NCBI RefSeq assembly: GCF_001679725.1
Contig: NZ_CP016282.1
Span: 2,232,001-2,296,000, forward strand
DNA length: 64,000 nucleotides
Direction: 5' to 3'
From: Cryobacterium arcticum
Lineage (GTDB): Bacteria; Actinomycetota; Actinomycetes; Actinomycetales; Microbacteriaceae
Translations under genes and position numbers: made by a program
Part shown: one piece after another, positions 9,058 to 16,541 of the stretch
How positions within the stretch are numbered: the stretch's first letter is position 1
Layout: every line of letters begins with the position of its first letter
Notes under the pieces: model-generated
The model's database searches: none
Told to the model about the DNA's origin: nothing
What the model saw: only the letters and a program-made list of their open reading frames with translations

Positions 9058-9758
9058 TCGGCGGACCGGGCCTCGGATGCGCGCTGCTCCGGTGAACGCT
9101 GCTCCGGTGAACGCTGCTCGGCCGTTGCGCGGTCGCGGGCCCGGCGCATCCGGGCGGCGAGGGCCGGGCTGGCGAACGGGCCGTCGCCGTCGAGTTCGGT
9201 GATGATGTGCTCGAGCGTCTCGGCCGGCTTGTTCTGGCTCATCTTCTCCTTGGCCGTGAACCGGGTGACCCGCAGGCGGAACCCGACCGTGCCGGAGACG
9301 ATGCGCGCGGCGTAGTCGGCGTTCTCGACGGTGCCGTTCATGCGGCGCGGCTCGGGCATGTGGTCTTCGAAGTGGTCGACCAGGGCGGCGAGCACACCGA
9401 GGTTCTCGGCGTCCGAGAGGATCTCCGGGGTGCCGTGCAGGTGCGCGGTGACGAAATTCCAGGTGGGCACGGCCGGCCGGGCGTCGTACCAGCCCGGGGA
9501 GATGTAGCCGTGCGGACCCTGCACGATCACGAGCAGCTCATGCGCGCCGAGTTCGTGCAGCTGCTCGTCCGGACGACCCACATGGCTGAGCAGCACGATC
9601 TCACCGTCGGCCGCTGTCGGGTCGAGGATGACCGGATAGTGCGAGGCCACGAGTTCGCCGGCGTCGGTGTGGCTGACGAGGGTGACCCACGGGTGCTCCT
9701 GGATCAGGTGCCGCACCTCGTCGACCTGGTCGAGGGCGAAGCTGGGATTGGATCTCAC
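9054..9758 (-). CDS. PaiB-like FMN-binding protein
   Basis: A 234-residue protein of the PaiB family, described in Bacillus as a negative regulator and structurally an FMN-binding split-barrel protein. The family stretch HPWVTLVSHTDAGELVASHYPVIL, the GPHGYISPGWYDARPAVPTWNF signature and EDHMPEP...RIVSGTVGFRLRVTRFTAKEKMSQNK are all present. The GTG at 9758 has GGAG 8 nt upstream. The last 15-20 residues are a repetitive RSPEQ tail coded by 15-bp repeats, absent from what I know of the family. It overlaps the downstream amidohydrolase by ATGA. Whether it regulates that gene or is an oxidoreductase cannot be told. Confidence 0.88.
   Translation of the reverse strand: MRSNPSFALDQVDEVRHLIQEHPWVTLVSHTDAGELVASHYPVILDPTAADGEIVLLSHVGRPDEQLHELGAHELLVIVQGPHGYISPGWYDARPAVPTWNFVTAHLHGTPEILSDAENLGVLAALVDHFEDHMPEPRRMNGTVENADYAARIVSGTVGFRLRVTRFTAKEKMSQNKPAETLEHIITELDGDGPFASPALAARMRRARDRATAEQRSPEQRSPEQRASEARSAE
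9083..9121 (-). repeat. In-frame 15-bp repeats in the PaiB-like tail
   Basis: GCTGCTCCGGTGAAC occurs perfectly at 9083-9097 and 9098-9112, with a partial third copy to 9121. It encodes the repeated pentapeptide RSPEQ. Confidence 0.9.
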
Positions 9759-9806
9759 GGGCTGGCTCCTGGAGTGCGGTGTGGGGTCGGCGGCGGATGC
9801 GGCAGG

Positions 9807-10853
9807 TCAGGCCTGGCAGGACGGACAGTAGTAGAGCTTGCGGGCGCCCATCTCCTCGAGGGTGATGTGGGTGCCGCACACCCGGCAGGGCAGGCCCTCC
9901 CGCTTGTAGACCCAGTGCCGGTCGGCCCGGTTCTTCATCGCGAGCACATACGCGTCGGCGCCCAGGTCGTCCATGGTCATCATCTGGCCGGTGGCCACGC
10001 CGATGGCGAGCAGGTGCGCCCAGTCCCGCCACAGGGCGCGCAGGCTCTCCTCACTGAGCGACTTGCCCGGCGCGTGCGGGTTGATCCGGGCCCGGAACAG
10101 CAGCTCGGCCCGGTAGACGTTCCCGATGCCGCTGACGACGGACTGGTCCATCAGGAGGAGCCCGATCCGGGTGGGCTTCTTGCGCACGGTGTCGACGAAG
10201 CGCTGTTCGGCCTCGGGTGTGTCGTCCAGCTGGGGGTCGGGTCCGAGCCGGTTCATCACCGCATCCACCTGGGCCGGGTCGAGCACCTCGCAGGCGGTCG
10301 GGCCGCGCAGGTCTGCCGACACGGTGTCGGTGAGAAGGCGCACCCGCACCTGCCCGACCGGTTCGGGCGGGAAGGTCTCGAGCTGGTCGATCTCGCGTTC
10401 CTGCTCGGCCATGCGCACCCGTGTGCGCCGGGGCGCGCCGATGCTGTGCAGCGAGTTCTCGCCGGCGGAGTCCAGCACCGGGCCGGGCAGCGAGCCTCCC
10501 CCGGTGTCGCCCGCCGTGTCGCTGCGCGTGTCGCTGCCGGCGCTGAGGTCGGTGCCGCGTTGGTTGGTCTGCCCCATCCGTCCGTTGCTCGACGCGATGG
10601 TGGCGTCCATGATGATGTCGCCCGCGAAGTCCCAGGCGCCGTACATGCCCAGGTGCACGCGTAGCCACAGGCCGTTGTCGAACTCCAGGAACATCTGCTT
10701 GCCCACCGCTCGGGCATCCGTCATGACATGGCCGTCCAGCTGTGCCGCCCCGGCGGCGAACCGGCCCTGCGGGCTCGACAGCGAGACTCGACGGCCCACA
10801 AAATTACGCGCGAACTGACGGGTGATGCGGTGGACCGAATGTCCCTCTGGCAC
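9807..10853 (-). CDS. Fpg/Nei family DNA glycosylase (endonuclease VIII-like)
   Basis: A bifunctional base-excision-repair glycosylase/AP lyase. It starts MPEGHS, so Pro2 and Glu3 supply the catalytic amine and acid once Met is removed; Lys is found in ARAVGKQMFLEF. The helix-two-turn-helix ends in VSGIGNVYRAELLFRARINP and a zinc finger closes the chain (CRVCGTH...YYCPSC). Start with Glu-Gly-His fits Nei rather than Fpg (PELPE). At 348 residues it is long: about 60 Ser/Thr/Gly-rich residues are inserted after the first beta-sandwich. GTG start with AGGAG 7 nt upstream. Confidence 0.9.
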   Translation of the reverse strand: MPEGHSVHRITRQFARNFVGRRVSLSSPQGRFAAGAAQLDGHVMTDARAVGKQMFLEFDNGLWLRVHLGMYGAWDFAGDIIMDATIASSNGRMGQTNQRGTDLSAGSDTRSDTAGDTGGGSLPGPVLDSAGENSLHSIGAPRRTRVRMAEQEREIDQLETFPPEPVGQVRVRLLTDTVSADLRGPTACEVLDPAQVDAVMNRLGPDPQLDDTPEAEQRFVDTVRKKPTRIGLLLMDQSVVSGIGNVYRAELLFRARINPHAPGKSLSEESLRALWRDWAHLLAIGVATGQMMTMDDLGADAYVLAMKNRADRHWVYKREGLPCRVCGTHITLEEMGARKLYYCPSCQA

Positions 10854-10920
10854 GGCGACGCTCCTTGTGATGGATGGCTGGGTCTGCGTGTGTGCGGCTT
10901 ACGGTGTGTCCGCTCGGCTG

Positions 10921-11409
10921 TCAGCGGTCGAGCACGGTGCCGGCGATGCTGCCGGTGAGCTCGTACTCGGCCAACTGGTTGATGCGGCGCTGGTGGCGCT
11001 CCTCGCCGGGGAATGGCGTGGCCACGAAGGTGTCGATGAACGCGATGACATCGTCGATGGGGTGCTGGCGGGCGCCGATCGCGATCACGTTGGCGTTGTT
11101 GTGCTCCCGGGCCAGCGTGGCCGTCGCCTGGTTCCAAACCAGAGCGGCCCGCGCACCGCGCACCTTGTTCGCCGCGATCTGCTCGCCGTTGCCTGACCCG
11201 CCGAACACCACACCGAGGGCCTCGACGCCATCGGCCTGGTCGGCGACCACGGCAGCGGCGGCGCTGATGCAGAACGCCGGGTAGTCGTCGAGCGGTTCGT
11301 AGCTCGTCGGCCCGTGGTCGATGACCTCGTGGCCGGCGTCGCCCAGGTGGCTGATCAGGTGCTTGCTGAAGTCGAGTCCGGCATGGTCGGTGGCGATGTG
11401 GATGCGCAT
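10921..11409 (-). CDS. rpiB: Ribose-5-phosphate isomerase B
   Basis: A 162-residue RpiB/LacAB sugar isomerase interconverting ribose-5-phosphate and ribulose-5-phosphate in the pentose phosphate pathway. It opens with the family start MRIHIATDHAGLDFSK and has the phosphate-binding GVVFGGSGNGEQIAANKV and NVIAIGARQHP. In the GGSGNGE loop the Cys seen in many RpiB proteins is Ser, as is usual for actinobacterial forms using a Glu base. The ATG at 11409 lies 7 nt behind a TAGACT box, so the mRNA is probably leaderless. The Nei-like gene follows after 67 nt. Confidence 0.95.
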   Translation of the reverse strand: MRIHIATDHAGLDFSKHLISHLGDAGHEVIDHGPTSYEPLDDYPAFCISAAAAVVADQADGVEALGVVFGGSGNGEQIAANKVRGARAALVWNQATATLAREHNNANVIAIGARQHPIDDVIAFIDTFVATPFPGEERHQRRINQLAEYELTGSIAGTVLDR

Positions 11410-11416
11410 GCTGAGC

Positions 11417-11422
11417 AGTCTA
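11417..11422 (-). promoter_or_regulatory. -10 box of leaderless rpiB transcript
   Basis: TAGACT on the minus strand, 7 nt before the rpiB ATG; no Shine-Dalgarno sequence is present between. Confidence 0.6.
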
Positions 11423-11430
11423 TTTTGTCG

Positions 11431-11456
11431 AGCCCGGGCGGCGCTCCGCCCGGGCT
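11431..11456 (-). terminator. Strong hairpin between thiol oxidoreductase gene and rpiB
   Basis: A perfect 11-bp stem AGCCCGGGCGG/CCGCCCGGGCT with a CGCT loop starts 10 nt after the stop of the upstream gene. There is no U-tract, but the stability and position fit an actinobacterial terminator separating it from the rpiB promoter. Confidence 0.65.
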
Positions 11457-11465
11457 GCGCCGGCG

Positions 11466-12092
11466 CTATTCTGCGGCGACGGTGACCGCGGGGGCGAAGA
11501 TCGGTTCGCGGGTGCGGCTGCGCTTGATCTCGAAGAAGCCGTCGTACGCGGCCACGGCCACGACGCCGTCCCAGAGCGCGAGGGCGGCGTCGCCCATGGG
11601 TGCCGGAGAGATGACCGGGCCGAAGAAGGCCACGTCGTTCACGGCGATCACCGGGGTACCGACATCCTGGCCCACTCGGTTGATGCCGTCGAAGTGGCTC
11701 GCGCGCATCTGCACGTCGAACTCGTCGCTCTCGGCGTACCGGGCGAAGTCGGCCGGCAGGCCCACCTCGGCGAGGGCCGCGGGGATCACGGAATCGGCAT
11801 CCGAGTTGGCCTCGTGGTGGATGCGGGTACCCAGGGCGTCGTACAGGGCCTTGACGGTTTCCTGGCCGTGCAGTTCCTGTGCGGCCTGCACGAGTCGGGT
11901 GTATTTGAGTGCCCGGGGGAAGAAGGCCCGGTACTCCTCGGACACATCGTTGTTTTCGTTCAGCACCGCAAGGCTCATCACCTGCCAGGTCACCTCGAAT
12001 CCGCGCAGATTGCTCACCTCGTCCACCCAACGAGAAGTCATCCAGGCCCACGGGCAGGAGGGGTCGAACCAGAAGGTCACAGAGTCGCTCAT
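11466..12092 (-). CDS. DsbA-family oxidoreductase, mycothiol-dependent nitroreductase (Rv2466c) type
   Basis: A 208-residue thioredoxin-fold protein with an inserted helical domain. The N-terminus VTFWFDPSCPWAWMTSRWV, followed by EVTWQVMSLAVLNEN, closely matches the family of Mycobacterium Rv2466c, a mycothiol-dependent reductase. That enzyme has a CPWC active site; here the second Cys is Ala (CPWA), so only a monothiol mechanism is possible. The cis-Pro loop is GTPVIAV. The ATG lies 6 nt behind TAGGCT, so it is probably leaderless. It diverges from the proP leader. Confidence 0.87.
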   Translation of the reverse strand: MSDSVTFWFDPSCPWAWMTSRWVDEVSNLRGFEVTWQVMSLAVLNENNDVSEEYRAFFPRALKYTRLVQAAQELHGQETVKALYDALGTRIHHEANSDADSVIPAALAEVGLPADFARYAESDEFDVQMRASHFDGINRVGQDVGTPVIAVNDVAFFGPVISPAPMGDAALALWDGVVAVAAYDGFFEIKRSRTREPIFAPAVTVAAE

Positions 12093-12098
12093 TGGTCC

Positions 12099-12104
12099 AG
12101 CCTA
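12099..12104 (-). promoter_or_regulatory. -10 box of leaderless thiol oxidoreductase transcript
   Basis: TAGGCT on the minus strand, 6 nt before the ATG at 12092. Confidence 0.55.
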
Positions 12105-12216
12105 AGCGAGCCGCTGGCCCCGGAATGCCCAGTTTCGCGGGCGACCGGAACCCGGCTAAAGCCCTGTCCAGAGCCGCTATCGAAAATGAAATGCCTGATT
12201 CAGCCCCATATTGCGC

Positions 12217-12222
12217 TAAAAT
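12217..12222 (+). promoter_or_regulatory. -10 box of the proP leader transcript
   Basis: TAAAAT, the closest match to consensus in the window, lies 8 nt before the ATG of the first leader ORF at 12231. No good -35 is visible. Confidence 0.6.
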
Positions 12223-12230
12223 TGAGTCTT

Positions 12231-12269
12231 ATGCCCGCTGACGGGCCGCCCCGCATCCGGGGCACATGA
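12231..12269 (+). CDS. Leader peptide 1 of proP (12 residues, putative)
   Basis: ATG at 12231 opens a 12-codon ORF (MPADGPPRIRGT) placed where a leaderless transcript from the TAAAAT box would begin. Its TGA overlaps the ATG of the next short ORF as ATGA. A Pro-Pro-Arg sits mid-peptide. Translation is inferred only. Confidence 0.4.
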   Translation: MPADGPPRIRGT

Positions 12270-12280
12270 CCTCCATCTGA
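12266..12280 (+). CDS. Leader mini-ORF 2 of proP (4 residues, putative)
   Basis: ATG ACC TCC ATC TGA encodes MTSI. The ATG overlaps the previous stop as ATGA and is paired in the stem of the first leader hairpin. Too short to judge by composition. Confidence 0.25.
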   Translation: MTSI

Positions 12281-12334
12281 GGCATCTGCCGACCTCCACA
12301 TCGAGGTTGGCCATGTCTGCGCAAGAGTCATGTC

Positions 12335-12373
12335 ATGACCTCCACAAGAGGCATCTCTACTGTCAGAAAGTGA
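12335..12373 (+). CDS. Leader peptide 3 of proP (12 residues, putative)
   Basis: ATG at 12335, paired in the third leader hairpin, opens MTSTRGISTVRK and stops 3 nt before the transporter ATG. It starts with the same ATGACCTCCA as mini-ORF 2. The tight spacing would allow re-initiation at proP. Translation is inferred only. Confidence 0.35.
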   Translation: MTSTRGISTVRK

Positions 12374-12376
12374 CTC

Positions 12377-13954
12377 ATGTCTAACGCTATTAATGGCGCA
12401 GATCGCGCCGCGAAGAAGATCAAGAAGCCCCTGCTTCGGCGACGCCTGAAAGTGTCCGACGTCAACGTCGTCGATCGCCCCATGTTGAAGAAGGCTCTCG
12501 GCGGAACCATCGTCGGAAACACCATGGAATGGTACGACGTCGGTGTCTTCGGGTACCTCATCACCACCATGGGCCCGGTCTTCCTTCCCGAGGCCGACCC
12601 GACCGTGCAGACGCTGTTCCTCCTCGGCACCTTCGCCGCCACCTTCATCGCCCGCCCTCTCGGCGGAGTCTTCTTCGGCTGGCTCGGCGACAAGGTCGGC
12701 CGCCAGAAGGTGCTCGCCATGACCCTGATGATCATGGCCGCCTCCACCTTCGTGGTCGGCATCCTGCCCGGCTACGCGCAGATCGGCATCTGGGCCGCGG
12801 CCCTGCTGGTGCTGACCAAGCTCGTCCAAGGCTTCTCCACCGGTGGCGAGTACGCCGGTGCGACCACCTTCGTCAGCGAGCACGCCCCGGACAAGAACCG
12901 TGGCTTCCTGGCCAGCTTCCTCGACATGGGCAGCTACCTGGGCTTCGCCATGGGCGCCGCGCTCGTGTCGATCCTGCAGGTCACCCTAGGTCAGGCCGCC
13001 ATGGAGGAATGGGGCTGGCGCCTCCCGTTCCTCATCGCCGGTCCGCTGGGTCTCATCGCGATCTACTTCCGCATGAAGATCGAGGAGTCCCCCGCGTTCC
13101 AGGCCAGCCTGGACGCCCAGGAGGTCAACTCCAAGGACCCCAACTTCGTCGAGGACGACAGCATCCCCAAGGGGCCGCTCGCGATCTTCAAGAACTACTG
13201 GCGCGGCATCCTGCTCGCGATGATCCTGGTCGCCGCCGCCAACACGGTCGGCTACGCCCTCACCTCGTACATGCCCACCTACCTCACCAGCACCATGGGG
13301 TACGACGAGCTGCACGGCACCCTGCTGACCATCCCGATCCTCGTGATCATGGCCTGCTGCATCCCCCTCACCGGCCGGCTCTCCGACAAGATCGGCCGCC
13401 GCCCGGTGCTCTGGATCGGTTCCATCAGCGCCGTCGTGCTCTCGATCCCCGCGTTCATGCTCATCGGCGTCGGCACGATCTTCACCACGCTCTTGGGCCT
13501 GGCCCTGATCGCGTTCCCGGTCACCTTCTATGTCGCCAACCTGGCCTCGGCGCTGCCGGCGCTCTTCCCCACCGCCAGCCGCTACGGCGCCATGGGCATC
13601 GCGTACAACTTCGCCGTCGCCATCTTCGGTGGCACGACGCCGTTCATCATCGCGGCGCTCATCGCGGGTACCGGCAACGACATGATGCCGGCCTACTACC
13701 TCATGGCCACCTCCTTCATCGGTGCGATCAGCATCTTCTGGCTCAAGGAATCGGCCAACCGCCCGCTGCCCGGCTCCATGCCGAGCGTGGAATCGGAAGA
13801 GGAGGCCCGCGAGCTCGTCGCCGGCCAGGACGACAACCCGCTGCTGGACACCGACGAAATGCCGTTCGATGCCACCTATGAGCCGCCGACCTCGTCGATG
13901 GACCTGAGCGCGCTCAAGACCGCGGATCCCGACGCGGAGCCGGCCAAGGTCTAA
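12377..13954 (+). CDS. proP: ProP-type osmoprotectant:H+ symporter (MFS, metabolite:H+ symporter family)
   Basis: A 525-residue, 12-helix inner-membrane transporter that resembles ProP, the proton symporter for proline and glycine betaine. Diagnostic are GNTMEWYDVGVFGYL at about residue 54, ARPLGGVFFGWLGDKVGRQKVLA and the LVQGFSTGGEYAGATTFVSEHAPDKNRG loop. The C-terminus is an acidic tail but lacks an evident coiled coil of the kind that tunes E. coli ProP. The Shine-Dalgarno is weak (AGAAAG). Three leader hairpins and short ORFs precede it, and an inverted repeat follows. Substrate is inferred from family; related carriers move other organic acids. Confidence 0.85.
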   Translation: MSNAINGADRAAKKIKKPLLRRRLKVSDVNVVDRPMLKKALGGTIVGNTMEWYDVGVFGYLITTMGPVFLPEADPTVQTLFLLGTFAATFIARPLGGVFFGWLGDKVGRQKVLAMTLMIMAASTFVVGILPGYAQIGIWAAALLVLTKLVQGFSTGGEYAGATTFVSEHAPDKNRGFLASFLDMGSYLGFAMGAALVSILQVTLGQAAMEEWGWRLPFLIAGPLGLIAIYFRMKIEESPAFQASLDAQEVNSKDPNFVEDDSIPKGPLAIFKNYWRGILLAMILVAAANTVGYALTSYMPTYLTSTMGYDELHGTLLTIPILVIMACCIPLTGRLSDKIGRRPVLWIGSISAVVLSIPAFMLIGVGTIFTTLLGLALIAFPVTFYVANLASALPALFPTASRYGAMGIAYNFAVAIFGGTTPFIIAALIAGTGNDMMPAYYLMATSFIGAISIFWLKESANRPLPGSMPSVESEEEARELVAGQDDNPLLDTDEMPFDATYEPPTSSMDLSALKTADPDAEPAKV

Positions 13955-13978
13955 CCTTCCGGCACCGAGCCGCACCGC

Positions 13979-14044
13979 TGGTCGAGCCTGTCGAAACCCC
14001 CGCGCCGCAAGGCATGTCCCGGGGTCTCGACAGGCTCGACCGAC
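13979..14044. repeat. Inverted pair of GGTCGAGCCTGTCGAAACC repeats after proP
   Basis: GGTCGAGCCTGTCGAAACC near 13980 and GGTCTCGACAGGCTCGACC ending at 14041 face each other across about 20 bp and can form a long hairpin. It is a single-pair member of the repeat family seen at 2273, 7197 and 19259, and may terminate proP transcription. Confidence 0.85.
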
Positions 14045-14084
14045 GTGTGGCCTGTTTCTGAAACCACCGGCGGATGCGCCGTCG

Positions 14085-14090
14085 TAGAAT
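14085..14090 (+). promoter_or_regulatory. -10 box of leaderless zinc-ribbon SDR transcript
   Basis: TAGAAT, 6 nt before the ATG at 14097, with no Shine-Dalgarno sequence. Confidence 0.6.
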
Positions 14091-14096
14091 TCTCTG

Positions 14097-15659
14097 ATGA
14101 CCACCGAGCAACACCCGCAGAGCGCACCCGCTGATCCCGCCGCACGAGCCGAGGCCGCCGCATCCGCTTCTGAGACCGGACCAGGCCAGGCCGCCGCATC
14201 CGCCGTCCCGGCCATCGACCCGCAGGACCTCGAGGTGGCGCTGCGCGTGCTCGCGTCGCTGGCGACCATCGACCCGGACGACCCCGACTTCGTCACCGTC
14301 CGCCAGGCCACCGCCAAGATGTTCAAGTCGGTGAAGACCGTGCGCCGGCACGAGAAGCGGCAGCTGATCGCCGACGCCGACCGCGAGGTCATCGCGGCGA
14401 CCGCCACGGGCGCCCCCACCCGGATCGACGACGAGACCATCGGCGCCCAGCTGCGCCTGGGCACCGACCGCCCCAGTGCCGGCGAGCTGCTCGTGCCTCG
14501 GGCCTGCTACATCTGTAAGCAGAAATACACCCTCGTCGACGCGTTCTACCACCAGCTCTGCCCGAGCTGCGCCCTGATGAGCCACAGCAAGCGCGACGCG
14601 CGCACCGACCTCACCGGCAAGCGGGCGCTCCTCACCGGCGGCCGCGCGAAGATCGGCATGTACATCGCATTGCGGTTGCTGCGCGACGGCGCGCACACCA
14701 CCATCACGACCCGGTTCCCCCGCGACGCCGTGCGCCGGTTCAGCGCCATGCCGGACTCCAAGGACTGGCTGCACCGCCTGCGCGTGGTGGGGATCGACCT
14801 CCGCGACCCGGCCCAGGTGATCGGCCTGGCCGACTCCGTGGCCGCTGCCGGTCCCCTGGACATCCTGATCAACAACGCCGCGCAGACCGTGCGCCGCTCC
14901 CCCGGTTCCTACTCCCCGCTGGTGGAGGCCGAATCGTCGCCGCTGCCCGACGGCGACCTGCCCGAGATCGTCTCGTTCGGGCACACCAACGACGCCCACC
15001 CCACCGCGCTGGCGGCCTCCGTGGCGAGCCACCCGATCCTGGCCGCCGCCGCGACCGGAGCGGCACTCACCGCCGACGACCTCACGGCGCTGGCCCTCGC
15101 GCCCGGCTCCTCCTCGCTGGCCCGGCTCGCCGCCGGAACCGCGATCGACGCCGGTGGGCTGGTGCCCGACCTGCACGAGGAGAACAGCTGGACGGCCAAC
15201 GTCGAAGACGTGGACCCGCTCGAGATGCTCGAGGTGCAGCTGTGCAACACGACGGCGCCGTTCCTGTTGGTGAGCCGTCTGCGCGCCTCGATGGCCGCAT
15301 CCGCTGCCCGGCGTACCTACATTGTGAACGTGTCGGCCATGGAGGGGGTCTTCGGGCGAGGTTACAAGGGGCCCGGCCACCCGCACACCAATATGGCCAA
15401 GGCCGCGCTGAACATGCTCACCCGCACGAGCGCCAAGGAGATGCTCTCCGACGGCATCCTGATGACGAGCGTCGACACCGGGTGGATCACCGACGAGCGC
15501 CCGCATCCCACCAAGATCCGCCTGGCCGAGGAGGGCTTCCACGCGCCGCTCGACCTGGTCGACGGCGCCGCCCGCGTCTACGATCCCATCGTGCGCGGCG
15601 AGGCCGGCGAAGATATCCACGGTGTCTTCCTCAAGGACTACAAGCCCGGCACCTGGTAG
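14097..15659 (+). CDS. SDR-fold protein with N-terminal zinc ribbon and altered active site
   Basis: A 520-residue protein. Residues 1-40 are Ala/Pro-rich; a helical region to about 130 follows (KMFKSVKTVRRHEKRQL); then a zinc-ribbon-like pair CYIC (137-140) and CPSC (155-158); then an SDR Rossmann domain with TGGRAKIG at 180-187 and NNAA at 259-262. Where classical SDRs have YxxxK, this has T431-N-M-A-K435; the only nearby Tyr is Y423 in GRGYKGPGHPH. An insertion of about 80 residues sits at roughly 265-345. It may be a divergent oxidoreductase or a non-catalytic NAD(P)-binding protein. Probably leaderless. Confidence 0.8.
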   Translation: MTTEQHPQSAPADPAARAEAAASASETGPGQAAASAVPAIDPQDLEVALRVLASLATIDPDDPDFVTVRQATAKMFKSVKTVRRHEKRQLIADADREVIAATATGAPTRIDDETIGAQLRLGTDRPSAGELLVPRACYICKQKYTLVDAFYHQLCPSCALMSHSKRDARTDLTGKRALLTGGRAKIGMYIALRLLRDGAHTTITTRFPRDAVRRFSAMPDSKDWLHRLRVVGIDLRDPAQVIGLADSVAAAGPLDILINNAAQTVRRSPGSYSPLVEAESSPLPDGDLPEIVSFGHTNDAHPTALAASVASHPILAAAATGAALTADDLTALALAPGSSSLARLAAGTAIDAGGLVPDLHEENSWTANVEDVDPLEMLEVQLCNTTAPFLLVSRLRASMAASAARRTYIVNVSAMEGVFGRGYKGPGHPHTNMAKAALNMLTRTSAKEMLSDGILMTSVDTGWITDERPHPTKIRLAEEGFHAPLDLVDGAARVYDPIVRGEAGEDIHGVFLKDYKPGTW

Positions 15660-15670
15660 CCCGCGCCCCG

Positions 15671-15739
15671 TCCCCGGCGAACTCTGAGCTAAACCCCGAA
15701 AATGCCGGATTTCCGGAGCTTGACTCACGGCTCGCGGGA
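15671..15739. repeat. Degenerate inverted repeat, CGCGAACTGTG family
   Basis: TCCCCGGCGAACTCTGAG and GACTCACGGCTCGCGGGA face each other imperfectly around AAACCCCGAAAATGCCGGATTT. The layout matches the well-conserved copy at 23077-23142. It lies just after the SDR stop and could act as its terminator. Confidence 0.6.
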
Positions 15740-15790
15740 CGGATGCACGGCACTCCCGGGCGCCTGACGGGCAGTGTCGGAGGGCACCGC

Positions 15791-15796
15791 TAGTGT
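15791..15796 (+). promoter_or_regulatory. -10 box of leaderless exonuclease transcript
   Basis: TAGTGT, 7 nt before the GTG at 15804. This supports 15804 over the in-frame GTG at 15774, which lies upstream of the box. Confidence 0.55.
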
Positions 15797-15803
15797 CTGG
15801 AGC

Positions 15804-16541
15804 GTGCAGACATCAATCGGGCCCACCATGATCGCCGAGATCCCCTCGCTCTGTGTCTTCGACCTGGAGACGACCGGGGTCAACACCGACGAGGATCGCA
15901 TCGTCACGTGCTTCATCGGCCGTGTCATGCGCGACGGCACCGTGAACGGGTCGTACAGCTGGCTGCTCAACCCCGGTATCCCCATCCCCGATTCAGCCTC
16001 AGCCATCCACGGCATCACCGACGAGGTCGCCCAGCGCGACGGGGTCGACCCGGCCACGGCCATCGCCGAGATGCTCACGGTACTCCGTCGCAGCATCGCG
16101 GGGGGCCGCCCGATCGTGGCGTACAACGCGAGTTTCGACCTGTCCATGCTCAACGCGGAGGCCCGCCGTTACGGCCTCGAACCGATCGTGGACTTCGGGC
16201 CGGTCATCGACCCCTACGTCATCGACAAGGCCATCGACCGTTACCGCAAGGGCAAGCGCACCCTCGTGGTGACTGCCGAGTTCTACGGGGTGCTGCTCGA
16301 GGGCGCGCACGACGCCGAGGCGGATGCCGTGGCCACCGGGCGCGTGGCCTGGGCCCTGTTGGCCAAGACCGACGAGACCGATCTGCACGCCCTGCACACC
16401 CGACAGGTCGGCTGGGCGCTCGAGCAGGCCGAGAGCTTCCAGTCATACCTGCGCAAGTCCAAGGGTGACGATCTCATCGTCATCGACGGTGCCTGGCCGA
16501 TCCGCGCCGGCGCCGACCGGGCCCCGGTTCCCGCACTCTGA
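15804..16541 (+). CDS. DEDDh-family 3'-5' exonuclease (DNA polymerase III epsilon-like)
   Basis: A 245-residue exonuclease of the DnaQ-like superfamily. Exo I is LCVFDLETTGVNTDEDRI (catalytic DxE), Exo II includes IVAYNASFDLSMLNAEARR, and Exo III is EGAHDAEADAVATGRVAWALL with the His-x4-Asp of the DEDDh type. It is a stand-alone exonuclease with a C-terminal extension, not the proofreading subunit with a clamp motif that I can see. Its stop codon is the first triplet of a 13-bp repeat array. pepN follows. Confidence 0.88.
   Translation: MQTSIGPTMIAEIPSLCVFDLETTGVNTDEDRIVTCFIGRVMRDGTVNGSYSWLLNPGIPIPDSASAIHGITDEVAQRDGVDPATAIAEMLTVLRRSIAGGRPIVAYNASFDLSMLNAEARRYGLEPIVDFGPVIDPYVIDKAIDRYRKGKRTLVVTAEFYGVLLEGAHDAEADAVATGRVAWALLAKTDETDLHALHTRQVGWALEQAESFQSYLRKSKGDDLIVIDGAWPIRAGADRAPVPAL

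Larger units (their letters stand above)
12231..12376 (+). promoter_or_regulatory. Structured proP leader with three CCUC/GAGG hairpins
   Basis: Three look-alike hairpins precede the transporter: CCTC 12270-12273 with GAGG 12279-12282; an 8-bp stem 12289-12296 with 12303-12310; CCTC 12339-12342 with GAGG 12348-12351. In the first and third the stem is extended below a bulged A by ATG (12266, 12335) pairing with CAT, and both ATGs begin short ORFs. Loops all begin CA. This looks like a cis-regulatory leader controlling the osmolyte transporter. I do not recognise it as a described riboswitch. Confidence 0.55.

Noticed and set aside
12313..12384. A 23-codon frame (MSAQESCHD...) overlapping the proP start
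   Set aside because: It has no ribosome site, runs into the proP gene in another frame and destroys the hairpin logic less neatly than the ORF at 12335.
15774..15803. GTG at 15774 as the exonuclease start
   Set aside because: It lies upstream of the TAGTGT box that fits a leaderless start at 15804.
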